The translations under genes and the position numbers were made by a program. The notes beneath the pieces are model-generated. The model worked only from the letters and a program-made list of their open reading frames with translations, did not search any database and had not been told where the DNA came from. Below, piece after piece: positions 14,374-29,960 of a stretch of 64,000 nucleotides of DNA (within the stretch, counting starts at the first letter, position 1; every line of letters starts with the position of its first letter). The stretch spans positions 1,328,001 to 1,392,000 of the forward strand of contig NZ_AP026560.1 in the NCBI RefSeq assembly GCF_025997855.1, read 5' to 3'. Origin of the DNA: Deinococcus aetherius (GTDB lineage Bacteria > Deinococcota > Deinococci > Deinococcales > Deinococcaceae).

Positions 14374-14925
14374 TCACCCGAGGATGTCCTGCTCCTTCTT
14401 GGCGAAGGTCTGGTCCACCCGCCCGATGTACTCGTCGGTGATCTTCTGCACCTCGGTTTCAGCGCGCTTGATGTCGTCGCTGCTGATGCCTTCGAGCTTC
14501 TTCACCTCGTCGAGGGCGTGCTTGCGCAGGTTGCGGATGGCGATGCGGGCGTCTTCCGCGTAGTTCTTGGCGTTCTTCACCAGCTCCTTGCGCCGCTCTT
14601 CCGTCAGCATCGGCAGGCTGATGAAGATGGTGTCGCCCTTGTTGTTGGGATTCAGCCCCAGGTCGCTGTCACGGATCGCCCGCTCGATGGGCCCGAGCGC
14701 CCCCCGGTCCCAGGGGGTGATGACGAGCGTGCGCGCGTCGGGCGTCGTGATGCTCGCCACCTGATCGACGGGGACTGTGGAGCCGTAATAGTCCACCGTG
14801 ATCTTCTTGAGGATGCCGGGGTTGGCGCGGCCCGTGCGCAAGACGCTGAGGTTGTTCTCCAGCGCCTCGATGGCCTTGCCCATACGTTCGCGCGTGTCTA
14901 CGCTAATGGCCTTCATGTCCGCCAT
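14374..14925 (-). CDS. frr: Ribosome recycling factor
   Basis: This 183-residue protein splits post-termination ribosomes together with EF-G. The three-helix bundle opens with helix 1, containing [19 protein letters not shown]. The small beta domain follows ([14 protein letters not shown]), then the two C-terminal helices ([18 protein letters not shown]). AGGAG lies 6 nt before the ATG. A TAGAAT -10 box (complement of 14964-14969) indicates its own promoter in addition to read-through from pyrH. Confidence 0.97.
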   Translation of the reverse strand: MADMKAISVDTRERMGKAIEALENNLSVLRTGRANPGILKKITVDYYGSTVPVDQVASITTPDARTLVITPWDRGALGPIERAIRDSDLGLNPNNKGDTIFISLPMLTEERRKELVKNAKNYAEDARIAIRNLRKHALDEVKKLEGISSDDIKRAETEVQKITDEYIGRVDQTFAKKEQDILG

Positions 14926-14963
14926 AGGGGTCTCCTTTGCAGAGGATCGGGAAGTCGAGGCCG

Positions 14964-14969
14964 ATTCTA
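14964..14969 (-). promoter_or_regulatory. -10 box upstream of frr
   Basis: TAGAAT on the minus strand lies 38 nt before the frr ATG, which also has a ribosome binding site. This is an internal promoter with a short conventional leader rather than a leaderless one. Confidence 0.4.
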
Positions 14970-14999
14970 GCCCGTGAGGAAAAGATGTGCCGCCCCGGC

Positions 15000-15785
<786 letters not shown>

Positions 15786-15790
15786 TCAAG

Positions 15791-15817
15791 AAGAAGGGCG
15801 GCTTTGCTTGGCCGCCC
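15791..15817 (-). terminator. Intrinsic terminator 1 after tsf
   Basis: GGGCGGC (15796-15802) pairs with GCCGCCC (15811-15817) around an 8-nt loop, followed on the minus strand by CTTCTTCTT. It starts within 10 nt of the tsf stop codon. Confidence 0.7.
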
Positions 15818-15825
15818 CCCATTCT

Positions 15826-16629
<804 letters not shown>

Positions 16630-16668
16630 GAGGGATACCTCCTGGGTCTGGATTTTTGGTCTTGAGAA

Positions 16669-16700
16669 GGGGGCGGCCCGCACTCGCGCCGGACGCCCCC
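16669..16700 (-). terminator. Attenuator-like hairpin between rpsB and tsf
   Basis: GGGGGCG (16669-16675) pairs with CGCCCCC (16694-16700) around an 18-nt loop. The minus strand after it reads TTCTCAAGACC, so the U tract is poor. It may lower tsf expression relative to rpsB or stabilise the rpsB mRNA end. Confidence 0.4.
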
Positions 16701-16721
16701 GAATGTGCGAGGTCGGCGCCT

Positions 16722-17519
<798 letters not shown>

Positions 17520-17633
17520 GTCTGACTCCTGAACGTTGGTCGGGAAAAAGTTTGCCGTCCTCGCGCCAGCCGCACGTCAGGAAGTGACGCTTGCTCGGCC
17601 AGGCCCGCGCGCGACGTTCGAGCACGCGGGGGC

Positions 17634-17669
<36 letters not shown>

Positions 17670-17670
17670 G

Positions 17671-18489
17671 TCAGAAGCCCAGTTCGGCGGCGGCAATCCG
17701 GGCGACTTCCAGCGTGGGGGCGGCGAGGTCAGGCTCGTCGTCCTCCAGATGCCACGCGGCGGAGAGACCTGCGTAGGCAAGCACCCATTGCAAAAGACGC
17801 TGCTGGTCGAGTTCCGCTGCCGCCGCGACGACGTGGGTCTGCCGTGCCAACCGCCCGGGTCGTGTCGCCGTTTCCGGGTCCGGGTTGCAGAAGATGTTGG
17901 CGTAGTCGAAGCCGCGCTCGCCGATCAGCCCCTTGGGGTCAATCGCCAGCCAGCCCCGCTCGCGGCTGTGGAGGACGTTGCCGTGGTGGATATCGCCGTG
18001 GAGGGGACGCAGGTGGCGGGGTTCCCGGAAGAGGTGTCGCGCCGTTTCCAGGGATGTTGCCAGCACGCCTCCCACCTGTGGCGCCAGCTCCTCCAACGTC
18101 CGAAACCACCGCTCCAGGGGCGTCAACTCCGGCCAGGGCCGGGCCTGCCTCGCGTGCAGCACCGCCACGGTCGCGCAGAGGATGCGGCTCGCCTCGTCGT
18201 CCTGCCCGGCGCGGACCATTTCCGCGAGGGAAAGATCACCCTCCACCCGTTCCAACAAGGCGGCCTCCCCGTCGTGCCGCAGGACGCGGGCCGCGCCCTC
18301 GCCGTTCCACCAGACCATCAGGCGGTGGCCGACCTCTTCCTCGTTCACCCGGGCGACCTTGAGCATGGCGGGCTTCCCGGCGAGGCGCACGGGCAGGAGG
18401 TCGCTGCTGTTCGTGTGGATGGGCTCGCCGTCCGGCACGAGGTTCCAGCGGCGCAGGTAGGGGTCGAAGGTCACGGTCCCAGTCTGCAC
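17671..18489 (-). CDS. Aminoglycoside phosphotransferase-like kinase, APH(6) type
   Basis: This 272-residue protein-kinase-like fold enzyme resembles the streptomycin 6-kinase/hydroxyurea phosphotransferase family. The catalytic loop HGDIHHGN lies at residues 164-171 (Asp166 base, Asn171 metal). The metal-binding IDPKG at 183-187 is followed by ERGFDYANIFCNPD, characteristic of the APH(6) group. The N-terminal lobe has PAMLKVA with a probable ATP-binding Lys. GTG 18489 is preceded by AAAGGGGGAG. Chromosomal members are not necessarily resistance proteins, and the natural substrate is unknown. It is divergent from uppP. Confidence 0.82.
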   Translation of the reverse strand: MQTGTVTFDPYLRRWNLVPDGEPIHTNSSDLLPVRLAGKPAMLKVARVNEEEVGHRLMVWWNGEGAARVLRHDGEAALLERVEGDLSLAEMVRAGQDDEASRILCATVAVLHARQARPWPELTPLERWFRTLEELAPQVGGVLATSLETARHLFREPRHLRPLHGDIHHGNVLHSRERGWLAIDPKGLIGERGFDYANIFCNPDPETATRPGRLARQTHVVAAAAELDQQRLLQWVLAYAGLSAAWHLEDDEPDLAAPTLEVARIAAAELGF

Positions 18490-18545
18490 CTCCCCCTTTG
18501 TGGTGAGGTTGCCCCCAGGCCCGAGGTGGTACGCTCCCCCGGATT

Positions 18546-19373
<828 letters not shown>

Positions 19374-19448
19374 GCACGGGCCGCGTATCCGAATCACGGG
19401 AGCGGAGGGGTTGAGCCCCCACCCTCCGCCGTCTGCGAAACTGGCGGC

Positions 19449-20444
19449 GTGTTCGACCGGGCCCTGACCCTCTACCGTCCCTTCCTGACCGGGCAGTACA
19501 CCGTCTCGGCGGGGTTGTACAGGCTGGGCGCTCAGCCCGTGCCCTGGGCCGAGGGGGAGCCGGTGGAAACGCACACCTTCGCCCTCGACCGCGAGTACCC
19601 GCGTTTCATGGCGAGCAAGGCCGCCGCCCACCGCCGCGCGCTCCACGAGTACATGGGTGAGGCGGCCCTGACCCCCGAACTCAGGGAGGCCGCCCTGTCC
19701 TTCGTCGCCCGCACCCTCGCCGAGGGGAGCGGCGGCGTGATGACCTGGGACGGGAGGACGTTCACCAACCGGGCACTCGGCTGGGCGGCGGTCCTCGACC
19801 CGCGCTGGGGTGGGGTGGAAGGTCTGCGCCGCTTCGACGCGCCCCTCGCCCCCCTCGTTGCCGACGTGACGCCCGTGAACGCGCTCGACTTCCTGGGGCT
19901 GAACGTCCCCGAAGACCTCGCCGTCGTCGCCCGTCATCCCGAAGGCGGGGACTGGGTGGCCGCCCTGCACGTCCTCTCGCCGCAGCACTGGGACCCGCGC
20001 GAGAAGCTGGGGCGGGATTTCGTGGCGGTCCATGGGCCCGTCGCCGGAAGCGGGCCGATGAACGCCACCGCACCCCGGCTGATGGACGCGGTGATCACGC
20101 GGGGTCCCTTCGTCCGCTTCGCCTGGGGCGTCGCCATGAGTGACCGCCTCGACCACCACCCCGCCGCGCCGCAGGGCCCGGACCGTGCTCAGGGCACCCG
20201 CTTCGACCCGGACGGGGCCTTTCTGCGGGTGGAACGTCAGACGCTCACCGGCTTTCCCCGGGCTCACGGCGCCCTCTTCACCATTCGGCCCTACGTCTAT
20301 TCGTTGCGGGACGTGGTGGCCGACCCCGTGCATGCCTGCGCCCTCGCCGCCGCGCTGCGGACGATGACTCCCGAGCAGGTGGTCTACAAGGGACTCTCGC
20401 CGCTGCTCCCCGACCTGCTCGCATGGCTGGAGAGGTTCGCCTGA
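19449..20444 (+). CDS. Heme-dependent oxidative N-demethylase-like protein (DUF3445)
   Basis: This 331-residue protein matches the general pattern of the DUF3445/HDOD family, recently characterised members of which are heme-binding oxidative demethylases. Supporting segments are the RVERQTLTGFPRAHGALFTIRPYVYSL block in the C-terminal half and the KLGRDFVAVHGPVA block with a conserved His. No signal peptide is seen. The GTG at 19449 is used because no ATG lies nearby in frame. It follows uppP after 75 nt. The assignment rests on remembered family motifs, so the activity is unproven here. Confidence 0.65.
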   Translation: MFDRALTLYRPFLTGQYTVSAGLYRLGAQPVPWAEGEPVETHTFALDREYPRFMASKAAAHRRALHEYMGEAALTPELREAALSFVARTLAEGSGGVMTWDGRTFTNRALGWAAVLDPRWGGVEGLRRFDAPLAPLVADVTPVNALDFLGLNVPEDLAVVARHPEGGDWVAALHVLSPQHWDPREKLGRDFVAVHGPVAGSGPMNATAPRLMDAVITRGPFVRFAWGVAMSDRLDHHPAAPQGPDRAQGTRFDPDGAFLRVERQTLTGFPRAHGALFTIRPYVYSLRDVVADPVHACALAAALRTMTPEQVVYKGLSPLLPDLLAWLERFA

Positions 20445-20482
20445 AGAGTGCGTTCGGGAAGACGGGTCGGCGCCGCGCGGTC

Positions 20483-20488
20483 TAGACT
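20483..20488 (+). promoter_or_regulatory. -10 box of the RNase/barstar pair
   Basis: TAGACT lies 7 nt before the RNase ATG at 20496, with no ribosome binding site, consistent with a leaderless bicistronic mRNA. Confidence 0.55.
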
Positions 20489-20495
20489 CGTGCCG

Positions 20496-20939
20496 ATGAG
20501 CTTTTCCCTCCCGTCGCGCCTCCTGCGCTGTGCCCTCCTCGGTGCGCTTCTCGTCGCCTGCTCGCCTCCCGGGTCGGGACAGGACACGGCCACGCGGGTT
20601 CAGACGGCCCGGACCGACACGACCCGTGCGGCCCGCGATCTCGGGCACGGCCTCCCCTTCGTTGCCGCTGCCGATCTCCCGCGTGAGGCCCGCCGGACCC
20701 TCAGCCTGATCCGGGCGGGCGGCCCCTTTCCGTACGCGAAGGACGGGAGCACCTTCGGCAACCGCGAGGGAATCCTCCCCAGACGCGCCCGGGGCTATTA
20801 CCGCGAGTACACGGTGCCTACCCCTGGCGAGGACGACCGGGGAGCGCGGCGCATCGTGTGTGGCGGTCAGGCGCGCAGCGTGGGGGAGTGCTACTACACC
20901 GGCGACCACTACACCTCGTTCAGGAGAATCCAGCCGTGA
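20496..20939 (+). CDS. Lipoprotein guanyl-specific ribonuclease, RNase Sa-like
   Basis: This 147-residue protein starts with a lipoprotein signal: a basic N-terminus, a hydrophobic stretch, and LLVAC with Cys22 as the likely lipid anchor. A disordered linker leads to a microbial RNase (N1/T1/barnase-like) domain, residues about 53-147. Catalytic residues can be placed by comparison with Streptomyces RNase Sa: Glu104 in YREYTV, Arg119 in ARRIV and His138 in TGDHYTSF. Cys122 and Cys132 could form a disulfide. It would cleave RNA after guanosine outside the cytoplasm. The next gene encodes its probable inhibitor and overlaps it by 4 nt. Confidence 0.85.
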   Translation: MSFSLPSRLLRCALLGALLVACSPPGSGQDTATRVQTARTDTTRAARDLGHGLPFVAAADLPREARRTLSLIRAGGPFPYAKDGSTFGNREGILPRRARGYYREYTVPTPGEDDRGARRIVCGGQARSVGECYYTGDHYTSFRRIQP

Positions 20940-21334
20940 TCAACGTGTTTGGCGCTCCCCCCCAGGGCATCCAGCCCGCCCCGCATGACCCGCGCATCGT
21001 CGCCGCCGGGTATCAGGTGGCCGTACGCGAGGTGGACCTGTCCGGGGTGCGCGACAAGGATGGCCTGATGCTCGCCCTGTTGCGCGGCCTGGGCCTGAGC
21101 GAGAGTTTCGGGCGCAACTGGGACGCCCTGTACGACGTCCTGACCGACCCGGGCGCCCGCCCCGCCCGCTTCGCCCTCGTACTGTGCGATTACGCCCACT
21201 TCCGCAAACGGCACAAGCACCTCGGCGCCGAGCTGGAAGCCGTGCTCCTCGACGCCCAGCGCGACGCCGCCCGGCAGGACCGCAACCTGTGGCTCCTGGC
21301 GGAGGAACCCGACCACGACCCCCGTCACTGGTAG
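20936..21334 (+). CDS. Barstar-family ribonuclease inhibitor
   Basis: This 132-residue protein contains the barstar core: a strand and DLSGVRDKDGLMLAL helix, then the signature SFGRNWDALYDVL near residues 57-69. It has no signal peptide and so should stay cytoplasmic, protecting the cell from RNase folded before export. The GTG at 20936 overlaps the RNase TGA (GTGA) and CAGGAG lies 9 nt upstream. The N-terminal 30 residues and the His-rich C-terminus (DHDPRHW) extend beyond a minimal barstar of about 90 residues. Confidence 0.85.
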   Translation: MINVFGAPPQGIQPAPHDPRIVAAGYQVAVREVDLSGVRDKDGLMLALLRGLGLSESFGRNWDALYDVLTDPGARPARFALVLCDYAHFRKRHKHLGAELEAVLLDAQRDAARQDRNLWLLAEEPDHDPRHW

Positions 21335-21338
21335 AGGT

Positions 21339-22073
21339 TCAGGCGGGCGTGAGGACGGCCGTGAAGGTCATCGCCCCGCCCAGGGAAACCTCCGGGTGGT
21401 ACACCCCCGCCTCGGGATCGTAGGACCCACCGGGCCACACCTCCCTCAGCCCTAACCCCGTGCCGGACAGCAGCAGGCGCAGGTCGGCGGGGCTGTAACA
21501 GCGCAGGGACTGGGTGAAGGGCTCCTCCCCGCGCGGCGCGTAGGTGTCGAGCATCCGGCAGCCGTCGGCGTCGAAGCCGTAGGTCTGGGTGTGGCGTTCG
21601 GCGTGGCGGGTGAACCCCGCGTGCCGCGCCCAGTACCACGGGGTATAGACCTCGACGTAAGCCACTCCTTCCGGTGCGAGCCAGCCCGCCACCCGCGAGA
21701 GCAGATACCGCTGCTCGTCGTCCTCCCCGATGCCGAAGCCGTCCCAGTAGCAGAGCGTGTCGAAGGGACCGCCGGGGTCGAGGGTGGAGAAGTCTCCGGT
21801 CAGCGTGTGGACGGTGACCCCATGCTGGGCAGCCAGGAGTCGGGTGTGTCCCCCCACCCCCGCCCGCAGGTCGAGCGCCGTGACCCCATGACCGACGAGG
21901 GCGGCAGCGGTCGCAAACTGCCCCCCGCCCGCGCCGAGTTCGAGGAGGGCTCCCGGCTGACACCGGTGCGCCGTGACACGCGCCGCGAGAGAGGTATGGA
22001 AGGGATGGATGGGGGCGCTGTAACACCCCGTCAGGGCGTCCTGCCGCTCGTAGAAGGAGTGGGACCAGTGCAT
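21339..22073 (-). CDS. SAM-dependent class I methyltransferase
   Basis: This 244-residue predicted methyltransferase has motif I LLELGAGGGQFA near residues 46-57, an acidic residue at the end of strand 2 (VTALDLRAG), and a CYWDGFGIG segment in place of the usual post-motif. Its C-terminal half resembles small-molecule methyltransferases, but the substrate is unknown. GGAGG lies shortly before the ATG at 22073, which rejects the longer in-frame start. It converges closely with the barstar gene. Confidence 0.78.
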   Translation of the reverse strand: MHWSHSFYERQDALTGCYSAPIHPFHTSLAARVTAHRCQPGALLELGAGGGQFATAAALVGHGVTALDLRAGVGGHTRLLAAQHGVTVHTLTGDFSTLDPGGPFDTLCYWDGFGIGEDDEQRYLLSRVAGWLAPEGVAYVEVYTPWYWARHAGFTRHAERHTQTYGFDADGCRMLDTYAPRGEEPFTQSLRCYSPADLRLLLSGTGLGLREVWPGGSYDPEAGVYHPEVSLGGAMTFTAVLTPA

Positions 22074-22237
22074 AGGTGAGCCTCCAGAACAGAACGAAGA
22101 CACCGCATCGAATTGGCGGGCCAAACGTCGGGTCCGGGGGCTCAGCGCAAACGCATCGTGGACAGGTCCTCTCGTGGAATACCTGCACTCTAGCGGGGTT
22201 GGTGCCCACGCGCCTCATCCGTTTCGCCTCCCCCTGT

Positions 22238-22243
22238 TACACT
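22238..22243 (+). promoter_or_regulatory. -10 box of leaderless tsaD
   Basis: TACACT lies 7 nt before the tsaD ATG at 22251, without a ribosome binding site. Confidence 0.6.
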
Positions 22244-22250
22244 CCCCGCG

Positions 22251-23261
<1,011 letters not shown>

Positions 23262-23264
23262 GGC

Positions 23265-23690
23265 TCAGCCCTCCCAGGGGTTGAGGAAGGGCACGCCGAG
23301 TGCCTGAAAGTCGGCGGCGTTGCGGGTGACGAGGGTGAGGCGGTGGTGGAGGGCCGTCGCGGCCAGGAGCGAGTCCATTCGGGGGAGTTGCCCGGGCGTT
23401 TTGCCGCTGCGCAGGACGAGTTGCGCCCAGGTCACCATCACGTCCCCGGTGACGGGCAGGATGCGTCCCTCGTAGTCTGGAAGGAGAACATCGTCCACCC
23501 AGGCGCGGAGTTGCAGTCGCCTGGCCGGGTCGGTCTGTTTCTGGACGCCGTACTCCACCTCCCCAAAAGTGACCGCGCTGAGATATAGATCGGAAAGCGG
23601 TGTGGTTGTAAGGAGCTGCACCAGGGCGGGCTGTGGACGTGCCCTGGCCGTTTCGCTGATGACGTTGGTATCCAGCAGATAGGCCATCAA
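23265..23690 (-). CDS. vapC: PIN-domain toxin (VapC/FitB type)
   Basis: This 141-residue predicted metal-dependent RNase has the acidic PIN residues: Asp in YLLDTNVISE near residue 7, Glu in TFGEVEYG near 44, and Asp in RMDSLLAATA near 105, followed by the TRNAADF strand. Such toxins cut specific tRNAs or rRNA and are held inactive by a partner antitoxin. The ATG overlaps the antitoxin stop by 4 nt, so the pair is co-translated in the usual antitoxin-first order. Confidence 0.9.
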   Translation of the reverse strand: MMAYLLDTNVISETARARPQPALVQLLTTTPLSDLYLSAVTFGEVEYGVQKQTDPARRLQLRAWVDDVLLPDYEGRILPVTGDVMVTWAQLVLRSGKTPGQLPRMDSLLAATALHHRLTLVTRNAADFQALGVPFLNPWEG

Positions 23691-23941
23691 TCGAAGTCCA
23701 GTTCGATGTCGCCCCAGGGCGTCCGGTCCCGCTCGAATTCCAGGTCCTCGATCTTGGGAATGCTGCGGAACGTCTCGATCCCCATGCGCACCGGCCCCAC
23801 CTCTCCCTCCGGCTCCACCACCACCAGCCGCACCGTCGGTTTCCCGTGCCGCGTCACGATGACCGTCTCGCCCGCCTCCGCCTCGCGGATGAGCTGGCTC
23901 AGGTTGGCCTTGGCGTCCTGCAACTTCACGAGCTTGGTCAT
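23687..23941 (-). CDS. Phd/YefM-family antitoxin
   Basis: This 84-residue antitoxin has the N-terminal Phd DNA-binding and dimerisation fold (LQDAKANLSQLIREAEAGETVIVTRHGKPTVRLV). A C-terminal acidic extension (IEDLEFERDRTPWGDIELDFD) would wrap the toxin. It lies directly upstream of the PIN toxin with a 4-nt overlap. A 21-bp palindrome 12 nt upstream of its start is the likely site of autorepression by the complex. Confidence 0.9.
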   Translation of the reverse strand: MTKLVKLQDAKANLSQLIREAEAGETVIVTRHGKPTVRLVVVEPEGEVGPVRMGIETFRSIPKIEDLEFERDRTPWGDIELDFD

Positions 23942-23953
23942 ATCTTCGCCCCC

Positions 23954-23974
23954 TTCTGGTCTTTCTGACCAGAA
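23954..23974. promoter_or_regulatory. Palindromic operator of the Phd/VapC pair
   Basis: TTCTGGTC-TTTCT-GACCAGAA is a perfect 8+5+8 inverted repeat. It overlaps the end of a TATTTT -10 box on the minus strand (complement of 23973-23978), which suits autorepression by the antitoxin-toxin complex. Confidence 0.7.
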
Positions 23975-24072
23975 AATAGCATCCTGAAGCCTCCTACTTT
24001 TGAGCCCCTGCTGCTCAACTTCCTTACGCCCGTCTCACTGAACTTGTCAGGCGGGCGTGACCAAGAGCGCGC

Positions 24073-24078
24073 TATACT
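24073..24078 (+). promoter_or_regulatory. -10 box of secA
   Basis: TATACT lies 8 nt before the secA ATG at 24087, so the message should be leaderless. No -35 box with standard spacing is obvious; TTGTCA at 24044 is 23 nt away. Confidence 0.55.
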
Positions 24079-24086
24079 CCGGTGTC

Positions 24087-26696
<2,610 letters not shown>

Positions 26697-26704
26697 GGCT
26701 GTTG

Positions 26705-26748
26705 AAGAGGGGGCGTGGGCCAGGGCGGCTCGCGCCCCCTCGCTTTTG
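26705..26748 (+). terminator. Intrinsic terminator after secA
   Basis: GAGGGGGCG (26707-26715) pairs with CGCCCCCTC (26733-26741) and is followed by GCTTTT. It lies between the convergent secA and LysE-type genes. Confidence 0.75.
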
Positions 26749-26761
26749 CGGTGGCGTGGCG

Positions 26762-27385
26762 TCAGTGAGTTCGGCTGCTCAGCAGGAGCCGCACCCCGAA
26801 GGCGGCGAACACCGCCCCCGCCGTCCGGTCGATCCAGGCCGTCGCCCGGCGGTACGCCCTCTGCGGCCCGGGCAGCGAGAGCAGCGCCATCACGCTGAAG
26901 AAGGCCGCCGCCTCCAACAGCACCATGACGAACATCGCCGTCTTCATGCTCGCCGTCGTCGGCATCAGAAAGGTGACGAAGATGCCGCTGAAGTACACCA
27001 CCGCCTTCACGTTCGCGACGTTCGTGAGGAACCCGGTGCGGAAGGCCACGAGGTCAGTCGTTGGTACCCGGGCGGCGACGTGTGGCTCATCGCCGCGTGC
27101 TCCGGCCAGGGACGCGCGCCACCTCTGCACCCCCAGGTAGACCAGGGACGCGCCCCCCAGGACCTTGAGCGCGGTTTGCAGCCACACCACGCGCTCGAAC
27201 ATCAGGTGCAGCCCACCCAGCGCCAGACCCGCCCACAACATGTTGCCGACCGTGATGCCAAACGCGGCGAACGGGGCGGCCCGGCGCGAGGTGCTCGCCG
27301 CCGTCCTCGCCACCAGGAGGGAGTCTGGCCCGGGCGTCATGATGGCGAGCAGATGCATGACGAAGAGCGTGGCGAGGACGTTCAC
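26762..27385 (-). CDS. LysE/RhtB-family amino-acid exporter
   Basis: This 207-residue inner-membrane protein has the LysE family signature near the N-terminus (LLAIMTPGPDSLLVAR) and about six hydrophobic segments. Related proteins export lysine, threonine, homoserine lactone or other small metabolites. The substrate here cannot be inferred. The chosen GTG at 27385 begins the conserved first helix and has GAGGT upstream. The open frame continues about 47 codons farther up without family-like sequence. It is divergent from the msmK-like gene. Confidence 0.85.
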   Translation of the reverse strand: MNVLATLFVMHLLAIMTPGPDSLLVARTAASTSRRAAPFAAFGITVGNMLWAGLALGGLHLMFERVVWLQTALKVLGGASLVYLGVQRWRASLAGARGDEPHVAARVPTTDLVAFRTGFLTNVANVKAVVYFSGIFVTFLMPTTASMKTAMFVMVLLEAAAFFSVMALLSLPGPQRAYRRATAWIDRTAGAVFAAFGVRLLLSSRTH

Positions 27386-27645
27386 AGCCTTACCTCGCCA
27401 CACCCGGAACACCTCTTGACGCGCCCGCGTGGACGTTCGTCCCGGGGTGGGTCCCCCGTCGCCCCAGGAAGACGAGAATGATCGAGCACCCCTGTCCCGC
27501 CGCGCTTCGCCCGTGGTAAACTTCACCCGTCAGCCCAGCGTCAGCGTAAACCCCGGGACTCTCGTTCTCGTACCCCGGTTGCCCGACTCACCCCATTCCA
27601 GGGGCACACTCACGGGCAAGAGCAGGGGCGAAAGGTAGGCTCATC
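27386..27645. promoter_or_regulatory. Divergent LysE/ABC ATPase promoter region
   Basis: This is a 260-nt gap between divergent genes. TAAACT at 27517-27522 and TAGGCT at 27636-27641 (4 nt before the ATG of the ATPase gene) are the best -10 candidates for the rightward gene. No clear operator palindrome or RNA gene is seen. Confidence 0.3.
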
Positions 27646-28851
<1,206 letters not shown>

Positions 28852-28865
28852 ACCCTCCACACCTC

Positions 28866-28894
28866 AGCGCCGCCTTCCTCGTGGGGGCGGCGCT
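28866..28894 (+). terminator. Hairpin after the sugar ABC ATPase gene
   Basis: AGCGCCGCC (28866-28874) pairs with GGCGGCGCT (28886-28894). Only GTT follows, so termination strength is uncertain. Confidence 0.5.
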
Positions 28895-28972
28895 GTTCGT
28901 TCGGGCCCGGTTCGTGTGAGCCGGGTCAGGTTCCTCATCCGCGCGCTCTTTCTTCCACCTTCATCTGGACGC

Positions 28973-28978
28973 TAAAGT
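28973..28978 (+). promoter_or_regulatory. -10 box of the amino-acid binding-protein gene
   Basis: TAAAGT lies 40 nt before the ATG, with TTTCTT (28949-28954) as a poor -35 at 18-nt spacing. The gene has a strong ribosome binding site, so this is a conventional leader. Confidence 0.45.
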
Positions 28979-29018
28979 GCCGGGGCATCCCGCCCAACCT
29001 GACACTGGAGGAACCCGC

Positions 29019-29777
29019 ATGATGAAGAAAGCCCTGTTGACCCTCACCGCCCTGACCCTGCTCGCCAGCGCCGCCCAGGCGCGCACCTGGGACGAGATCA
29101 AGAAGAGCGGCACCGTTCGGATCGCCACGGAGGGGGCCTTCCCGCCCTTCAACCTCCTCAAGGGCAATCAGCTCACGGGCTTCGAGGTGGACCTCGCCAA
29201 CGCGCTCGCCAAGGGGATGGGCCTCAAGGTGCAGTGGGTGACCCAGCCCTTCGACAACCTCCTGATCGGCCTGAACCAGGACCGCTACGACTTCGTGATC
29301 GCCAGCCACGGCATCACCCCCGAGCGGGCGCGGGCGGTGGACTTCTCCAACCCGCACTACTGCACGGGCGGCTCCATCGTCTCGCGGGTGGGCGGCCCCA
29401 AGACCGCCGCCGACCTGAAGGGCAAGACGGTGGCCGTGCAGGTGGGCACCACATACCTCCAGAACGTCCAGAAGGTGCCCGGCGTGGGCTCGGTCAAGAC
29501 CTTCCCCAAGGACACCGACGCCCAGGCCGCCCTGCTCGCGGGCCGCACCGACGCCTGGGTGGGCGACAAGTTCACGGGGCTCGACCTCGTGAAGGCGCAG
29601 AAGGGCAAGCTCGTGCAGGGTGACCTGCTGTTCAACGAGCGCATCGGCATGGCGGTCAAGAAGGGGAACAGCAGCCTGCTGAGGGAGCTCAACGCCGCCC
29701 TCACCAAGGCGCAGCAGGACGGCACCTACGCCAAGATCAGCAACCAGTATTTCGGCCAGGACATCCGCTGCCGCTGA
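29019..29777 (+). CDS. Polar amino-acid ABC transporter substrate-binding protein
   Basis: This 252-residue exported receptor belongs to the family 3 (GlnH/HisJ-like) solute-binding proteins. The signal peptide MMKKALLTLTALTLLASAAQA is followed by SGTVRIATEGAFPPFN, the family opening, and GFEVDLANALAKGMGLKVQWV. The arginine-containing ligand loop is in the TPERAR segment. GGAGGAA lies 7 nt before the ATG. It feeds the permease encoded at 29961 and probably the ATPase at 35288. Confidence 0.93.
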   Translation: MMKKALLTLTALTLLASAAQARTWDEIKKSGTVRIATEGAFPPFNLLKGNQLTGFEVDLANALAKGMGLKVQWVTQPFDNLLIGLNQDRYDFVIASHGITPERARAVDFSNPHYCTGGSIVSRVGGPKTAADLKGKTVAVQVGTTYLQNVQKVPGVGSVKTFPKDTDAQAALLAGRTDAWVGDKFTGLDLVKAQKGKLVQGDLLFNERIGMAVKKGNSSLLRELNAALTKAQQDGTYAKISNQYFGQDIRCR

Positions 29778-29797
29778 GCGGCGAGGCCCACCCTTCC

Positions 29798-29829
29798 AAC
29801 CCCGGTTGCCCCGTGCAACCGGGGTTTTT
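29798..29829 (+). terminator. Intrinsic terminator after the binding-protein gene
   Basis: AACCCCGGTTG (29798-29808) pairs perfectly with CAACCGGGGTT (29816-29826), followed by TTT. It sits between receptor and permease genes, so it would allow more receptor than permease. Confidence 0.85.
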
Positions 29830-29960
29830 CTCGTGTGGAACGTCAGTTCTAGAGCACGGGCGGTCTATGGAGGCGGTGCCGGGGGCGCGGATTTGTGGGA
29901 TGATCGGCCAATGACAATTCATCCCTCATTCCGCTCCGCCTCACCCGCTGAGGACGACGA

